Shown in pieces: positions 1-8,551 of a DNA stretch of 35,282 nt. The notes under the pieces were generated by a model that saw only the letters and a list, made by a program, of their open reading frames with translations, did no database searches and was not told where the DNA came from. The position numbers were made by a program, and so were the translations under genes. Positions within the stretch are counted from its first letter, which is position 1. The number at the start of each line of letters is the position of its first letter. Location: positions 1-35,282 of the forward strand of contig JAFGKC010000027.1 of NCBI GenBank assembly GCA_016928765.1, read 5' to 3'. The DNA comes from Syntrophaceae bacterium (GTDB lineage: Bacteria; Desulfobacterota; Syntrophia; Syntrophales; Smithellaceae).

Positions 1-786
1 GGGCTTCGGCTGAAACCAGACATTCACGTCTTCGAGCATCTCCAAATGAGAAAGCTTATAGAGAATTTCCGGCACAAGTTCTACCCTATCGGTAACAAAT
101 AATTCGACATCACGTATCTTTTTGTTGGGATATAGCCGCATACCCAACTTGGTGATAATACCCGTCGCGCCCAGCCAGCCCAAAAATAACCCCGAAAGGT
201 CGGGCAAAGCGGGCCCCTTGGAAAACCAGTAAGGGCCTAAAGACGGGGAGCCGATCAGGCAAATTTCTCCCGTAGGCAAAACGACTTCCATGCCCGTAAC
301 CATGTCGGAGTTGAAACCATATTGATTGGTCAAGCGCCCTTGCCCGTGTAACGCGACATTGGCGGCAATGGTTGTTGTGGGCGGTGCGTCGGGAATACTG
401 TGACGAAGGTGCGGATAATTTTCCTCCAGATACGCTTTGAGCACGCCCTGCGAAGTTCCTCCCTCCATAACAACGTAACGGGCTTTTTCGTTGACTTCTA
501 AAATCTTGTTCATCCGTTTCATATCCAGGACAATTCCGCCTTTCAGCGGAATAACCAGGCCGGTCAGCGCCATGCCGTTACCCATCGGTACAACGGGAAT
601 TTTCTCCCGGTTAGCAAGCTGGACAATCTTTTGCACCTGTTCGGTAGTTTTTGGCGCAACCACATAATCAGGCTTGTGCGGTTCCAAAACGCCGGGGTCG
701 CGCGAATAGAACCAGAGTTCTTCGGGCGCGTTCGATACGCCTCTTTCTCCGACAATATCGATAAGGGATTTCAGGACATCACTCAT
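1..786 (-). CDS. FAD-binding oxidase (GlcD / FAD-FMN dehydrogenase family), C-terminus cut by window edge
   Basis: Continuous frame on minus strand from ATG at 784-786 to the window edge, not in the ORF track: MSDVLKSLIDIVGERGVSNAPEELWFYSRDPGVLEPHKPDYVVAPKTTEQVQKIVQLANREKIPVVPMGNGMALTGLVIPLKGGIVLDMKRM... typical FAD-binding type 4 pattern. Confidence 0.85.
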   Translation of the reverse strand, partial: MSDVLKSLIDIVGERGVSNAPEELWFYSRDPGVLEPHKPDYVVAPKTTEQVQKIVQLANREKIPVVPMGNGMALTGLVIPLKGGIVLDMKRMNKILEVNEKARYVVMEGGTSQGVLKAYLEENYPHLRHSIPDAPPTTTIAANVALHGQGRLTNQYGFNSDMVTGMEVVLPTGEICLIGSPSLGPYWFSKGPALPDLSGLFLGWLGATGIITKLGMRLYPNKKIRDVELFVTDRVELVPEILYKLSHLEMLEDVNVWFQPKP

Positions 787-1817
787 TAGGCCACCTCCCT
801 TTCTTTTTCCCCAATAGCCATTTTACATAAATCGATTATGTGAATCGGTTTTAATCCTCTTTTACTGACTTTTTCCGAAAGCGCCACCTGGCAAGCGGGA
901 CAATTGAACATGCAGTATTCGGCTCCCGCCTCCAGCATATCGTCAATATTTCGCTTCTGCACGTCATCCGCCAGCTTATAGCCGGAAACAGAGCGGATGA
1001 CTTCGCCGCAACAAAGACAATTTTCATCCTGGTAAACTCTTTTTGGCATTTTCACGCCGATTAAATTCAGTATCTTTTTGACCAACGGAAGCTTATCGGG
1101 AATAAGGCGGTTGGAACACGGACGCTGATACGCAACCTTTATATTAAGCGGTTTTATTTTGCTTTTGAGCTCCTTCATCCTCTCCAGAAGAAAATCCATG
1201 TAATAAACCGGTTTGAAAGGAACTTCCATCCCATAAGCGGAAGCAATCGAAGTAAAAGTTCCGTAGCATTCATCATGCAGGCAGATAACTTCTTTCACGC
1301 CAAGCCTACGGAAATTATCGATGACCACGGGCAAGCGTTCTTTGATTACTGACATTTGCGCGAAGTGCGTGTGCACCGCCGGGCACATAAATTCCGCGCC
1401 GAAGGCGCCGGCGGTAGCGACATCCTTAAAAATTTCTCCCGTGCCTAAAGCTCCCAGTTCGGCAATGTAGCAACAAGAGAGAGCTTTGTCTTTGACATCA
1501 CCCACCAAATATTTACCCTGCATCTCAGTCATATTAATCCACTGATTGGTAATGGGGCGCGCCGCGGTGAGCATGCCCTTTTCTTCGCGCCGCTCAGAAA
1601 TGAGATAAAATGGATGGTTGCCTCTTTTGCAATATTCCTCGCATGCATAACAGGTCACGCATTCGTGCAAGACACGCGAATCCTTGCCGCGGACAATTTT
1701 CATCATTTCCGCGTGCGCTTCCTTATGCCCGCTGAAAGTCATATACTGGCACTTCAAAAGACAATCGCTGGAAGGACATGTCGCGCAGACCTTCTCGTTA
1801 AATTTCAGTTTATACAT
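786..1817 (-). CDS. (Fe-S)-binding protein with CCG domains, heterodisulfide reductase HdrD / glycolate oxidase iron-sulfur subunit-like
   Basis: 343-aa ORF; N-terminal Cys clusters (CATCPSSDC, CVTCYACEEYC), C-terminal CLCCGE and CPACQ CCG-type motifs; overlaps the downstream oxidase start. Confidence 0.85.
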   Translation of the reverse strand: MYKLKFNEKVCATCPSSDCLLKCQYMTFSGHKEAHAEMMKIVRGKDSRVLHECVTCYACEEYCKRGNHPFYLISERREEKGMLTAARPITNQWINMTEMQGKYLVGDVKDKALSCCYIAELGALGTGEIFKDVATAGAFGAEFMCPAVHTHFAQMSVIKERLPVVIDNFRRLGVKEVICLHDECYGTFTSIASAYGMEVPFKPVYYMDFLLERMKELKSKIKPLNIKVAYQRPCSNRLIPDKLPLVKKILNLIGVKMPKRVYQDENCLCCGEVIRSVSGYKLADDVQKRNIDDMLEAGAEYCMFNCPACQVALSEKVSKRGLKPIHIIDLCKMAIGEKEREVA

Positions 1818-1887
1818 TGGAAACCTCCATATTTCTTATAATCCTCTTACATTGACGGCCGTTCGAGTTAAAAATACCATTATTTGA

Positions 1888-2514
1888 TTATTCCTTCATG
1901 CTATCGATGATAATTTCCGCGACAATCCGAGCGCCTATTCCCGGCGCTAAAACACATTTTTCTCGCGCGTTGCTGGAATTGAATTCTTTAAAATTTTCCA
2001 TACTGGCCATGGGATCGAAGTATTTCCCCAGTAACTTTTTTTGAATATCCGGACAATACAAACTGCCGAAAACCTCTTCGTATTTTCTAATGAATATTCG
2101 CGAATACATATAAGCTTTGGTAGCATCATGTTCTGTTGCATTCTTATTGGAAAAAAATAATCCCAGAGCAATCATTCCTCCAGCAACCGGACCGCAAATT
2201 CCGCCGGACATGGCAATACCGGGAAACGGGGACAAACCTCTTATGATTTCCATATTGCCTAATCCGAACTCTTCAAATAAAGCTGTCGCGGCACCTTTGG
2301 CGCAATTTCTGGTAAGATAGCAATACTCTTCCGCCCGGTGTTGCACGCGCTCAAGAATCGTTTCTTTCTCGCGCAACGTTTTTTCCCGGTCGAATGTTTT
2401 TGGGGTAATACCGTTACTGACAAGCTTGCCAAAACGCGCTTCAATTTGAGTTATATCCCATTCACACTGAGATAGTTCTTTTTGACGTTTACTGATATCG
2501 AAAATATAAGGCAT
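1888..2514 (-). CDS. C_GCAxxG_C_C family protein
   Basis: 208 aa; NCAKGAATALFEEFG ... GGICGPVAGGMIALGLFF matches the C_GCAxxG_C_C pattern. Confidence 0.75.
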   Translation of the reverse strand: MPYIFDISKRQKELSQCEWDITQIEARFGKLVSNGITPKTFDREKTLREKETILERVQHRAEEYCYLTRNCAKGAATALFEEFGLGNMEIIRGLSPFPGIAMSGGICGPVAGGMIALGLFFSNKNATEHDATKAYMYSRIFIRKYEEVFGSLYCPDIQKKLLGKYFDPMASMENFKEFNSSNAREKCVLAPGIGARIVAEIIIDSMKE

Positions 2515-2588
2515 GGTTAAAACTCTTTTTTTACAAAATATTTTTGTTAATGATAATCATAAAACGAATGCTAGTTTCTCCGTTACTG

Positions 2589-3443
2589 CTAGGAGGCCAA
2601 ACTTACTTTGTTGTACGGGTCATCGTAAAGAGATGACGGATTATAACCGTAAACCTCCTTAAAAGACGACGAAAAATGGGATAAATTTTCAAAGCCAACT
2701 TCCAGATAAACGTCGGATGGAGTTTTATGTTTTTCTTTGATCAGGTAATGAGCAAACTCCAGGCGTTTTTTCTTAAGCCACCGACTGGGAGACTGATCAA
2801 ATATTTTTTCGAAATCTCTTTTAAATGTCGAAAGGCTTCTGCCCGTCATTTTGGCAAAAGTTTCCAGAGGCACGTTAAACATGAAATTTTTACACATAAA
2901 TTCTTCAAGGTCTATTTTACCGGGTTCGGTAAAGTTAAAAATTAAATGATATAAGGAAGAATCTATCTGCAGCAAAAGTAAGACTGCTTCACTTGTCTTG
3001 ATCTCGCTCAATTCTTTACCCAGCTTCAATCCGGAATCAAAGTAAAGATAAAGCGAATCAAAAAGATTTTTCATCAGCGGCGTGGAAGTTACTCTTTTTA
3101 CATTAACATAATTGCAGCCGTGATTGCCGAGCTTAGTATCAACGCTATTTTCTGCCAGATGATCTTTGAGGAACGGTTTTTTTATAAAAATACTCAGGGA
3201 TTTAAAATTTTCTCCATTGTCATCTGGATACTTAGTAAATTTTGCCAGAGTGTTTCTACGGACAAAAATGGTATCTCCCCGCTTTAAAACATTTCGCGAA
3301 TCAGCCTCAGTGATATCCAGCTTGCCGGAAAGAATGTAAATTAAAGCGTGATCCGGAACATATTGTTCCTTTTCCGTTACTTTATCAGCACGGACAGAAC
3401 AAAAAATACTGTTGCTTTTATAGCTTAGTTCATGGTCTTCCAT
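2589..3443 (-). CDS. AraC-family transcriptional regulator
   Basis: 284 aa; C-terminal AraC HTH (MTGRSLSTFKRDFEKIFDQSPSRWLKKKRLEFAHYLI...SDVYLEVGFENLSHFSSSFKEVYGYNPSSL). Confidence 0.9.
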   Translation of the reverse strand: MEDHELSYKSNSIFCSVRADKVTEKEQYVPDHALIYILSGKLDITEADSRNVLKRGDTIFVRRNTLAKFTKYPDDNGENFKSLSIFIKKPFLKDHLAENSVDTKLGNHGCNYVNVKRVTSTPLMKNLFDSLYLYFDSGLKLGKELSEIKTSEAVLLLLQIDSSLYHLIFNFTEPGKIDLEEFMCKNFMFNVPLETFAKMTGRSLSTFKRDFEKIFDQSPSRWLKKKRLEFAHYLIKEKHKTPSDVYLEVGFENLSHFSSSFKEVYGYNPSSLYDDPYNKVSLAS

Positions 3444-3639
3444 ATTCTCTCTTGCCAGACTTGATACGACTCAAATTTTATTTGAGTACATGAGGAGTAT
3501 CCGCGTCAAGTTAATAAATATTTCCAGCTAATACTTGTTGTTTCCGCTTTCTCTTCGAGTATTTATTTAATGCCTGCTCAGGCAGAACATCTCCACCGTT
3601 TTTATCGCTCATAAATTATGGAACTATTAGCGGTAAACA

Positions 3640-4347
3640 TCAGGTTTTTCTCAGTGACCAAAAGGGTCCGGTTTTGCCGATTTCTTGCATCGTGGTTACC
3701 CACTCCATCATATATTCACGCATATGGGAAAAATAATCAGGATCCAGCCGCCGCCTAAACATCTGTCCCGAAAATAATTTAAGCAAATCCGGAAGAGCGA
3801 ATATGCCCTCTTCCGTACCCGGTTTAAATTGCGCCCAATTACGAAGATGTTCTTCCGACCGGAAGAATGTCATCGTCGATCAGGCGTAACTTATATTTTC
3901 CATCCATCGCGCAAAAGGCACGGCTACATAGCCAATTATTTCCTTAGGATCAACTTTTAAAATCACCCCGTCACGGACTTCCAGATGCATAGATTCGCCG
4001 CAATCCAGACACGGGGTATCTATATTTACTATTTTGCCCGGGAAAAGCCAGCTGACCGCCAGCGATTCAAAAGCTCATTGGCCAAACCATTTTTGTTGTC
4101 TGTCGATGGTGATGCGAAACTGCGTGGGCTGATTATTAAAAGGAGCAAAAGAAGCAATAAAATCCGTGCCGGGCGCCAACCAGCCGGGAATTCCCTTAGA
4201 AAAAAGTTCGCGCAGATTCTGGCGTCCTTCTTCCATGGAAACTTCAAGCTCTTTAGCTATTTCCGTATAGTGAGGAGCTTGGCCAGTGTCTACCATTCGC
4301 TTCATAATAAAATAATGAGTTTTATTCAATGCGGTAAGGTCACTCAT
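3640..4347 (-). CDS. Alkylmercury lyase (MerB)-family protein with two candidate selenocysteines (Sec91 and Sec156; TGA at 4075-4077 and 3880-3882)
   Basis: ORFs 4075..4377 and 3640..3873 are in the same frame; the region between them is open except for TGA. Readthrough: MSDLTALNKTHYFIMKRMV...PTQFRITIDRQQKWFGQ[U]AFESLAVSWLFPGKIVNIDTPCLDCGESMHLEVRDGVILKVDPKEIIGYVAVPFARWMENISYA[U]STMTFFRSEEHLRNWAQF... Aligns with MerB W-C96-A-L-D, S-H-C117, F-C159-C-H-V-H-F-F. SD AGGAGG 8 nt before ATG at 4345-4347. Confidence 0.88.
3850..3867 (-). promoter_or_regulatory. Candidate bacterial SECIS hairpin for Sec156 of the MerB-like gene
   Basis: 12 nt after TGA: UUCUUCC-GGUC-GGAAGAA, perfect 7-bp stem with GGUC loop. 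Confidence 0.85.
4051..4063 (-). promoter_or_regulatory. Candidate bacterial SECIS hairpin for Sec91 of the MerB-like gene (weaker)
   Basis: 11 nt after TGA: GCUG-GCGGU-CAGC, 4-bp stem with GGU in the loop at nt 18-20 after UGA. Confidence 0.6.
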
Positions 4348-4382
4348 GGCATTTACCTCCTGATAATAACATTTCACAGAAG

Positions 4383-4411
4383 ATAATAAATAAACACCCG
4401 AAACGTGTCAA
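4383..4411 (-). promoter_or_regulatory. Putative sigma70-type promoter of the MerB-like gene
   Basis: Minus strand TTGACA (4406-4411), 17-nt spacer, TATTAT (4383-4388), located about 36 nt before the start codon. Confidence 0.6.
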
Positions 4412-4470
4412 GGCAATAAACTTTGGCACGGGAAATAACGCGTAATTCTAAAGGCATTGAAGAAAAAAAG
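4405..4470. repeat. Dispersed ~65-bp intergenic repeat, copy 1
   Basis: gtgtcaaggcaataaactt(tggcacgggaaataacgcgtaattctaaaggcattgaagaaaaaa); first 19 nt identical to 10530-10548, with ungapped similarity beyond. Confidence 0.7.
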
Positions 4471-4589
4471 AAGTATATAATTTTCTGTTAATCTTTGGCT
4501 AATAAATAAAACCTCTCTCTCCTCAAAAAAATTACCATAATTTTTCTTAATAAATCTTTTTGTTTCAATTAGATAGAGGTAAATACACT

Positions 4590-5423
4590 TTAATATTCCA
4601 GGTAGCTGTGGAGGCCAGCGAGTATATAATTAACTCCCAGATAAGTAAAAACAACACAGGCAAAACCTACTATTGAAATCAATGACATCCTAATACCCCT
4701 CCATCCTCTCGCAAGGCGGGCATGAAGAAAGGCACCATATATAAACCACGTTATCAATGACCAGGTTTCCTTAGGATCCCAACCCCAGTATCTTCCCCAC
4801 GCGCGGTCAGCCCAGGCAGCACCCGTTATTATTCCCAGCGTCAGTAATACAAATCCAATTGATATTATCTTATAAGTTATTTCATCCAAAAAGGCTGTGT
4901 CTGGCAACAGGTTGACGATATTGTTATTAATTATTTTTTTCAAAAGATAAAGAATGCTCAAGCCGAACGCGATGGCGAAACATCCATATGCAAGAAAAGA
5001 ACTAATCACATGGCTTATAAGCCAGTTGCTTTGAAGAGCAGGAATCAACGGTTGGATCTGACAATCCAGAGTGTTTGATAAAGATACATACGCAAGTATT
5101 AAAAACGCAAAGAATACAGAAAACATACTTATAAGACTATTCTTATATTGTTTTCTTATGAGCAAGAAAATAAAAACGATTGACCAAGAAAAAAAGACGA
5201 GAGATTCATAAAAATTTGACAACGGGGCATGTCCTATTCCCAACTGATACGAATGTATCCATCGGATAATCAACGCCAGCGAATGGAGCATAAGACCACC
5301 GACGGCAACCACTGTTGCTATCTTTTCCGCATTATCTTTCCGGAAAACAACGGAAACAAGAAAGATAAAGGCCGAGAGAAAATAAAGAAACGTGACTATG
5401 CTGACAATAAAAGTGTCATTCAT
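4590..5423 (-). CDS. ccsB: Cytochrome c biogenesis protein CcsA/CcsB (ResC-like)
   Basis: 277 aa multi-TM protein with WADRAWGRYWGWDPKETWSLITW, the WWD-type haem-handling motif. Confidence 0.92.
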   Translation of the reverse strand: MNDTFIVSIVTFLYFLSAFIFLVSVVFRKDNAEKIATVVAVGGLMLHSLALIIRWIHSYQLGIGHAPLSNFYESLVFFSWSIVFIFLLIRKQYKNSLISMFSVFFAFLILAYVSLSNTLDCQIQPLIPALQSNWLISHVISSFLAYGCFAIAFGLSILYLLKKIINNNIVNLLPDTAFLDEITYKIISIGFVLLTLGIITGAAWADRAWGRYWGWDPKETWSLITWFIYGAFLHARLARGWRGIRMSLISIVGFACVVFTYLGVNYILAGLHSYLEY

Positions 5424-6745
5424 GCTGTTTCGCCTTCCAGATATTCTGTAATCATTCTGTTTATTTTCTCCTTAAAAATATCTTTATTCTTACTAGTACT
5501 CGCCGCGATAGAAATTTCACATCCTTCCTTTTCTGTTGATACGCGAACCCATACTCTTATATGTTCAAAAAAAATACTTGATATAAATCCTACAATAATC
5601 AGGATAAAACCGATCCAGACGAGAATAACACCCGGATCTTTGTTAACCTGTATGCCGGAATAATAAACGATATCAAAATCATTTAACATAAAAACGTAAT
5701 CGCCTCTTTGTATTGGCGAGTTTTTATTCAACCAAAATATATCGTGTTCCTCACCCGGCTTTATTAAAACACCAAGCGCTGCTGGGCCTTGCCCCATATA
5801 ATCGGATTCAAACCTAGCCACGGCAAACGACAAATCATTACCGGAAACGGGGACTTTGTTCATCATATCCAGCGTTAAAAGGTTCTCTTCTTTTGTGGTC
5901 ATATTTATTACTTTAACCCGGAAATTATAGGCGCCGGCAACGCCAAAGGAAGCCTGTGAAAATTTAAAACCTTTATAAGTCAGAGGATGATTTACCCTGA
6001 TCACGCTTTTAAACACTTCTTTATCCTCATTTATTATGGTCAGGACCGTTTTATATTCTTTGGGTATCCCGTTTTTATAATATTTCAAGGAAAAATTATC
6101 GCAAGCAACATAAAAGTCGAGTTTCTTTGTGCCTTCATTCCCGAATAAATATACAGTATCGGATTTTCCGCCTTCGACCAGATTCATCTGACCACCAAAC
6201 CCCCATATGGCGCCGATTAACCCACCTGCAAAAATGAAGAGCACACTGACATGCACCAGAATCATTCCAAACCTGGAAAACTTGCCTTTTTCAATAAAAT
6301 AATAAAAAACGCCGTTGTTACTTACTCGGGTTAAAGAATTTGAAATAGATTTCAGAAACAAGCTCACTCTTTTTTCAATATCCGATTGGGGTTCTTTAAA
6401 GTACAAGGTATTCATGATCTGTGACGACGTAAACAAAGAATCGTCGATTTTCTTTCCTGATTTAATTGTTATTTTGGCGACACGCGGAATTTGCTTTAAG
6501 GTACACGCGATAAGGTTTACCGATAATAAAATTAAAAGAAAAGTGAACCACCAAGAATGATAAAGATCAAAAATGTTGAAAAATTTTAGGACATGAAAAA
6601 ATGTTTCGCCGAATATTTGCCTGTATTTATCTGGCGTTAAACCTTGCTCTATAATCGTACCAAAAATTGAGCTTGCGGCAATTACCAAAAAGAGGGTTAC
6701 AGTAAGTTTTACAGAAGAAAGTAAATCATATATTTTTGTTTTCAT
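5420..6745 (-). CDS. resB: Cytochrome c biogenesis protein ResB
   Basis: 441 aa; ResB-like N-terminal TMs (SVKLTVTLFLVIAASSIFGTIIEQ) and HPLTYKGFKFSQASFG; ATGA overlap with ccsB. Confidence 0.92.
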   Translation of the reverse strand: MKTKIYDLLSSVKLTVTLFLVIAASSIFGTIIEQGLTPDKYRQIFGETFFHVLKFFNIFDLYHSWWFTFLLILLSVNLIACTLKQIPRVAKITIKSGKKIDDSLFTSSQIMNTLYFKEPQSDIEKRVSLFLKSISNSLTRVSNNGVFYYFIEKGKFSRFGMILVHVSVLFIFAGGLIGAIWGFGGQMNLVEGGKSDTVYLFGNEGTKKLDFYVACDNFSLKYYKNGIPKEYKTVLTIINEDKEVFKSVIRVNHPLTYKGFKFSQASFGVAGAYNFRVKVINMTTKEENLLTLDMMNKVPVSGNDLSFAVARFESDYMGQGPAALGVLIKPGEEHDIFWLNKNSPIQRGDYVFMLNDFDIVYYSGIQVNKDPGVILVWIGFILIIVGFISSIFFEHIRVWVRVSTEKEGCEISIAASTSKNKDIFKEKINRMITEYLEGETA

Positions 6746-6930
6746 AATTTTTCCGGGAGCTTTGGATTACTATATATCAGAAAGAACAGTCAAGCACATA
6801 GTGCTTATGAATTGAAAAGAATTTTTGCCAGAATGCATTATATTATTGAAATATTGTTAAATCGCTGTTATAAAAAAATAAGTTAAAACTTGCTCGATTT
6901 TTCGTTAAAATTAAAAATGGGGGGCTTAAT

Positions 6931-8550
6931 ATGATAATTAAAACTAGATCGATCACTCGTGGAAAGACATGCTTTATTATCGGTTGCCTGTCATTCGTTT
7001 TACTGACAAGTATTTGTTGGGCATCCTCGTCTTCTGGCAAATCCGACGTTCAGAAATTATCTACTGTATCAAAACCGACTGCGGACCACGCCAAATTCAT
7101 TATCCTCAATCAGCACATGAAACAAGGGCCCGACGCAACCAAGGCATGTCTTACTTGCCACACCGAGGCAGCAAAACAAGTTCAAAATAATATCCACTGG
7201 ACTTGGGGATTAGACAAGATGGGAAAGGAGGGAATGGGCAAAGCCCGTATTATAAACAACTTCTGAATTTCCCCGCGTACTAACTGGTGCAGGTGCACCA
7301 GCTGCCATGCCGGTTACGGTTGGAAAGATGAAAAATTTGATTTCACGGCTCAACAAAATGTTGACTGTTTAATATGTCATGAACATTCAGGCCAATACAA
7401 GAAATTCCCTACGGATTGCGGACATCCTGCTTATAAGCAGAAGGAATTTGGCGGTAAAGTCTTTAAGCCAGTCAATCTCAATCTAGCGGCAAAGTCCGTA
7501 GGTAAACCTACTTTAAAAAATTGCGGCGCGTGCCATTTCTATGGCGGCGGCGGCGATGGGGTTAAACATGGAGATTTGAATTCTTCAATCCTCTCAGCCA
7601 ATAGAGATCTGGACGTTCACATGTCTAAAGAAGGCGCAAACCTTACATGTACCGACTGTCATACAACGGTTAATCACGAAATGTCAGGCAGGTATTACAC
7701 AAAACGCGCTTTATTAAATCGTCAAGCGACAGCGCTCGGAAGCCATCTTTCGTGCGAATCTTGTCATGGAGCGACACCCCACAAAAACTCGGCTAAACTC
7801 AATGACCACACGGACAAAGTTTCCTGTCAGGCGTGCCACATCCCCGGTTTTGCGCGGAGCTCGGTAAGCACGTTGATGTCGTGGGATTGGTCAACAGCAG
7901 GAAAATTTACAGCTGACAAAAAACCAATAACCAAAAAAGACACTGACGGAAACCCCATTTATAACACGATGAAAGGGGATATGGTCTGGGGAAAAAATGT
8001 CACTCCCATTTATGCCTGGTACAATGGCGCAATGAAATATACAACTATGAAAGACACTCTTCCGGCTAGCCGTCCAGTTGAAATTAATCAACCTCTGGGC
8101 GATTATAATGACCCGGAAGCGAGAATTTTTCCCTTCAAGTATTTCCAGGGCCGCCAGGTTTACGACGCGGAGACTAACCGTTTCGTCATAAGTAAGCTGT
8201 TTGGCCCCAAAGGTAGCGGTGCTTACTGGTCAGATTATAATTGGCAGAAGTCAGTGGAAGTCGGCATGGCTGAATCGGGAGAAAAATTCAGCGGAAAAAT
8301 TGATTTTGTTGATACAGCAATGTATTGGCCTGTTACGCACATGGTCGCGCCGAAAGAGAACTCTTTGCAATGCGCGGCCTGTCACGCTCGTAACGGGCGT
8401 CTTGCCAGCGTTGCGGGTTTCTACCTTCCGGGACGTGATCGGGTTAAATGGCTGGATATTATTGGCTGGTCATTGTTTATTCTCTCAATCATTGGCGTAT
8501 TGGCACATGGTTTTGGACGTTTAATTTTCCGGTTGAAAAGGAGTAAGTAA
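6931..8550 (+). CDS. Octaheme c-type cytochrome, tetrathionate reductase (OTR)-like, with candidate selenocysteine 112 (TGA 7264-7266) and C-terminal TM anchor
   Basis: ORFs 6931..7266 and 7576..8550 are in the same frame and the interval is open except for TGA. Readthrough ...GKARIINNF[U]ISPRTNWCRCTSCHAGYGWKDEKF... Eight CXXCH motifs: CLTCH, CTSCH, CLICH, CGACH, CTDCH, CESCH, CQACH, CAACH; signal peptide; TM near the C-terminus. Confidence 0.9.
7284..7301 (+). promoter_or_regulatory. Candidate bacterial SECIS hairpin of the octaheme cytochrome
   Basis: 17 nt after TGA: CUGGUGC-AGGU-GCACCAG, perfect 7-bp stem with AGGU loop. Confidence 0.8.
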
Positions 8551-8551
8551 A

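Noticed and set aside
564-755. ORF 564..755 (63 aa)
   Set aside because: Wrong frame within the FAD-binding oxidase that runs off the window edge.
3500-3530. cgcgtcaagttaataaatattt upstream of the AraC gene as a third copy of the promoter repeat
   Set aside because: Only short similarity around TTGAC(G); it lacks the extended conserved block shared by the copies at 4405 and 10530.
3640-3642. Possible third selenocysteine at the terminal TGA of the MerB-like gene
   Set aside because: Continuing gives only about seven codons (CLPLIVP) before TAA, with no conserved motif or convincing hairpin; treated as the true stop.
4029-4247. 72-aa minus ORF overlapping the MerB-like gene
   Set aside because: Out-of-frame with the conserved MerB-like reading frame; low-complexity Leu run.
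5229-5663. 144-aa plus-strand ORF and many other 60-130 aa ORFs opposite real genes
   Set aside because: Antisense to well-supported genes, no recognisable domain, no good ribosome-binding sites.
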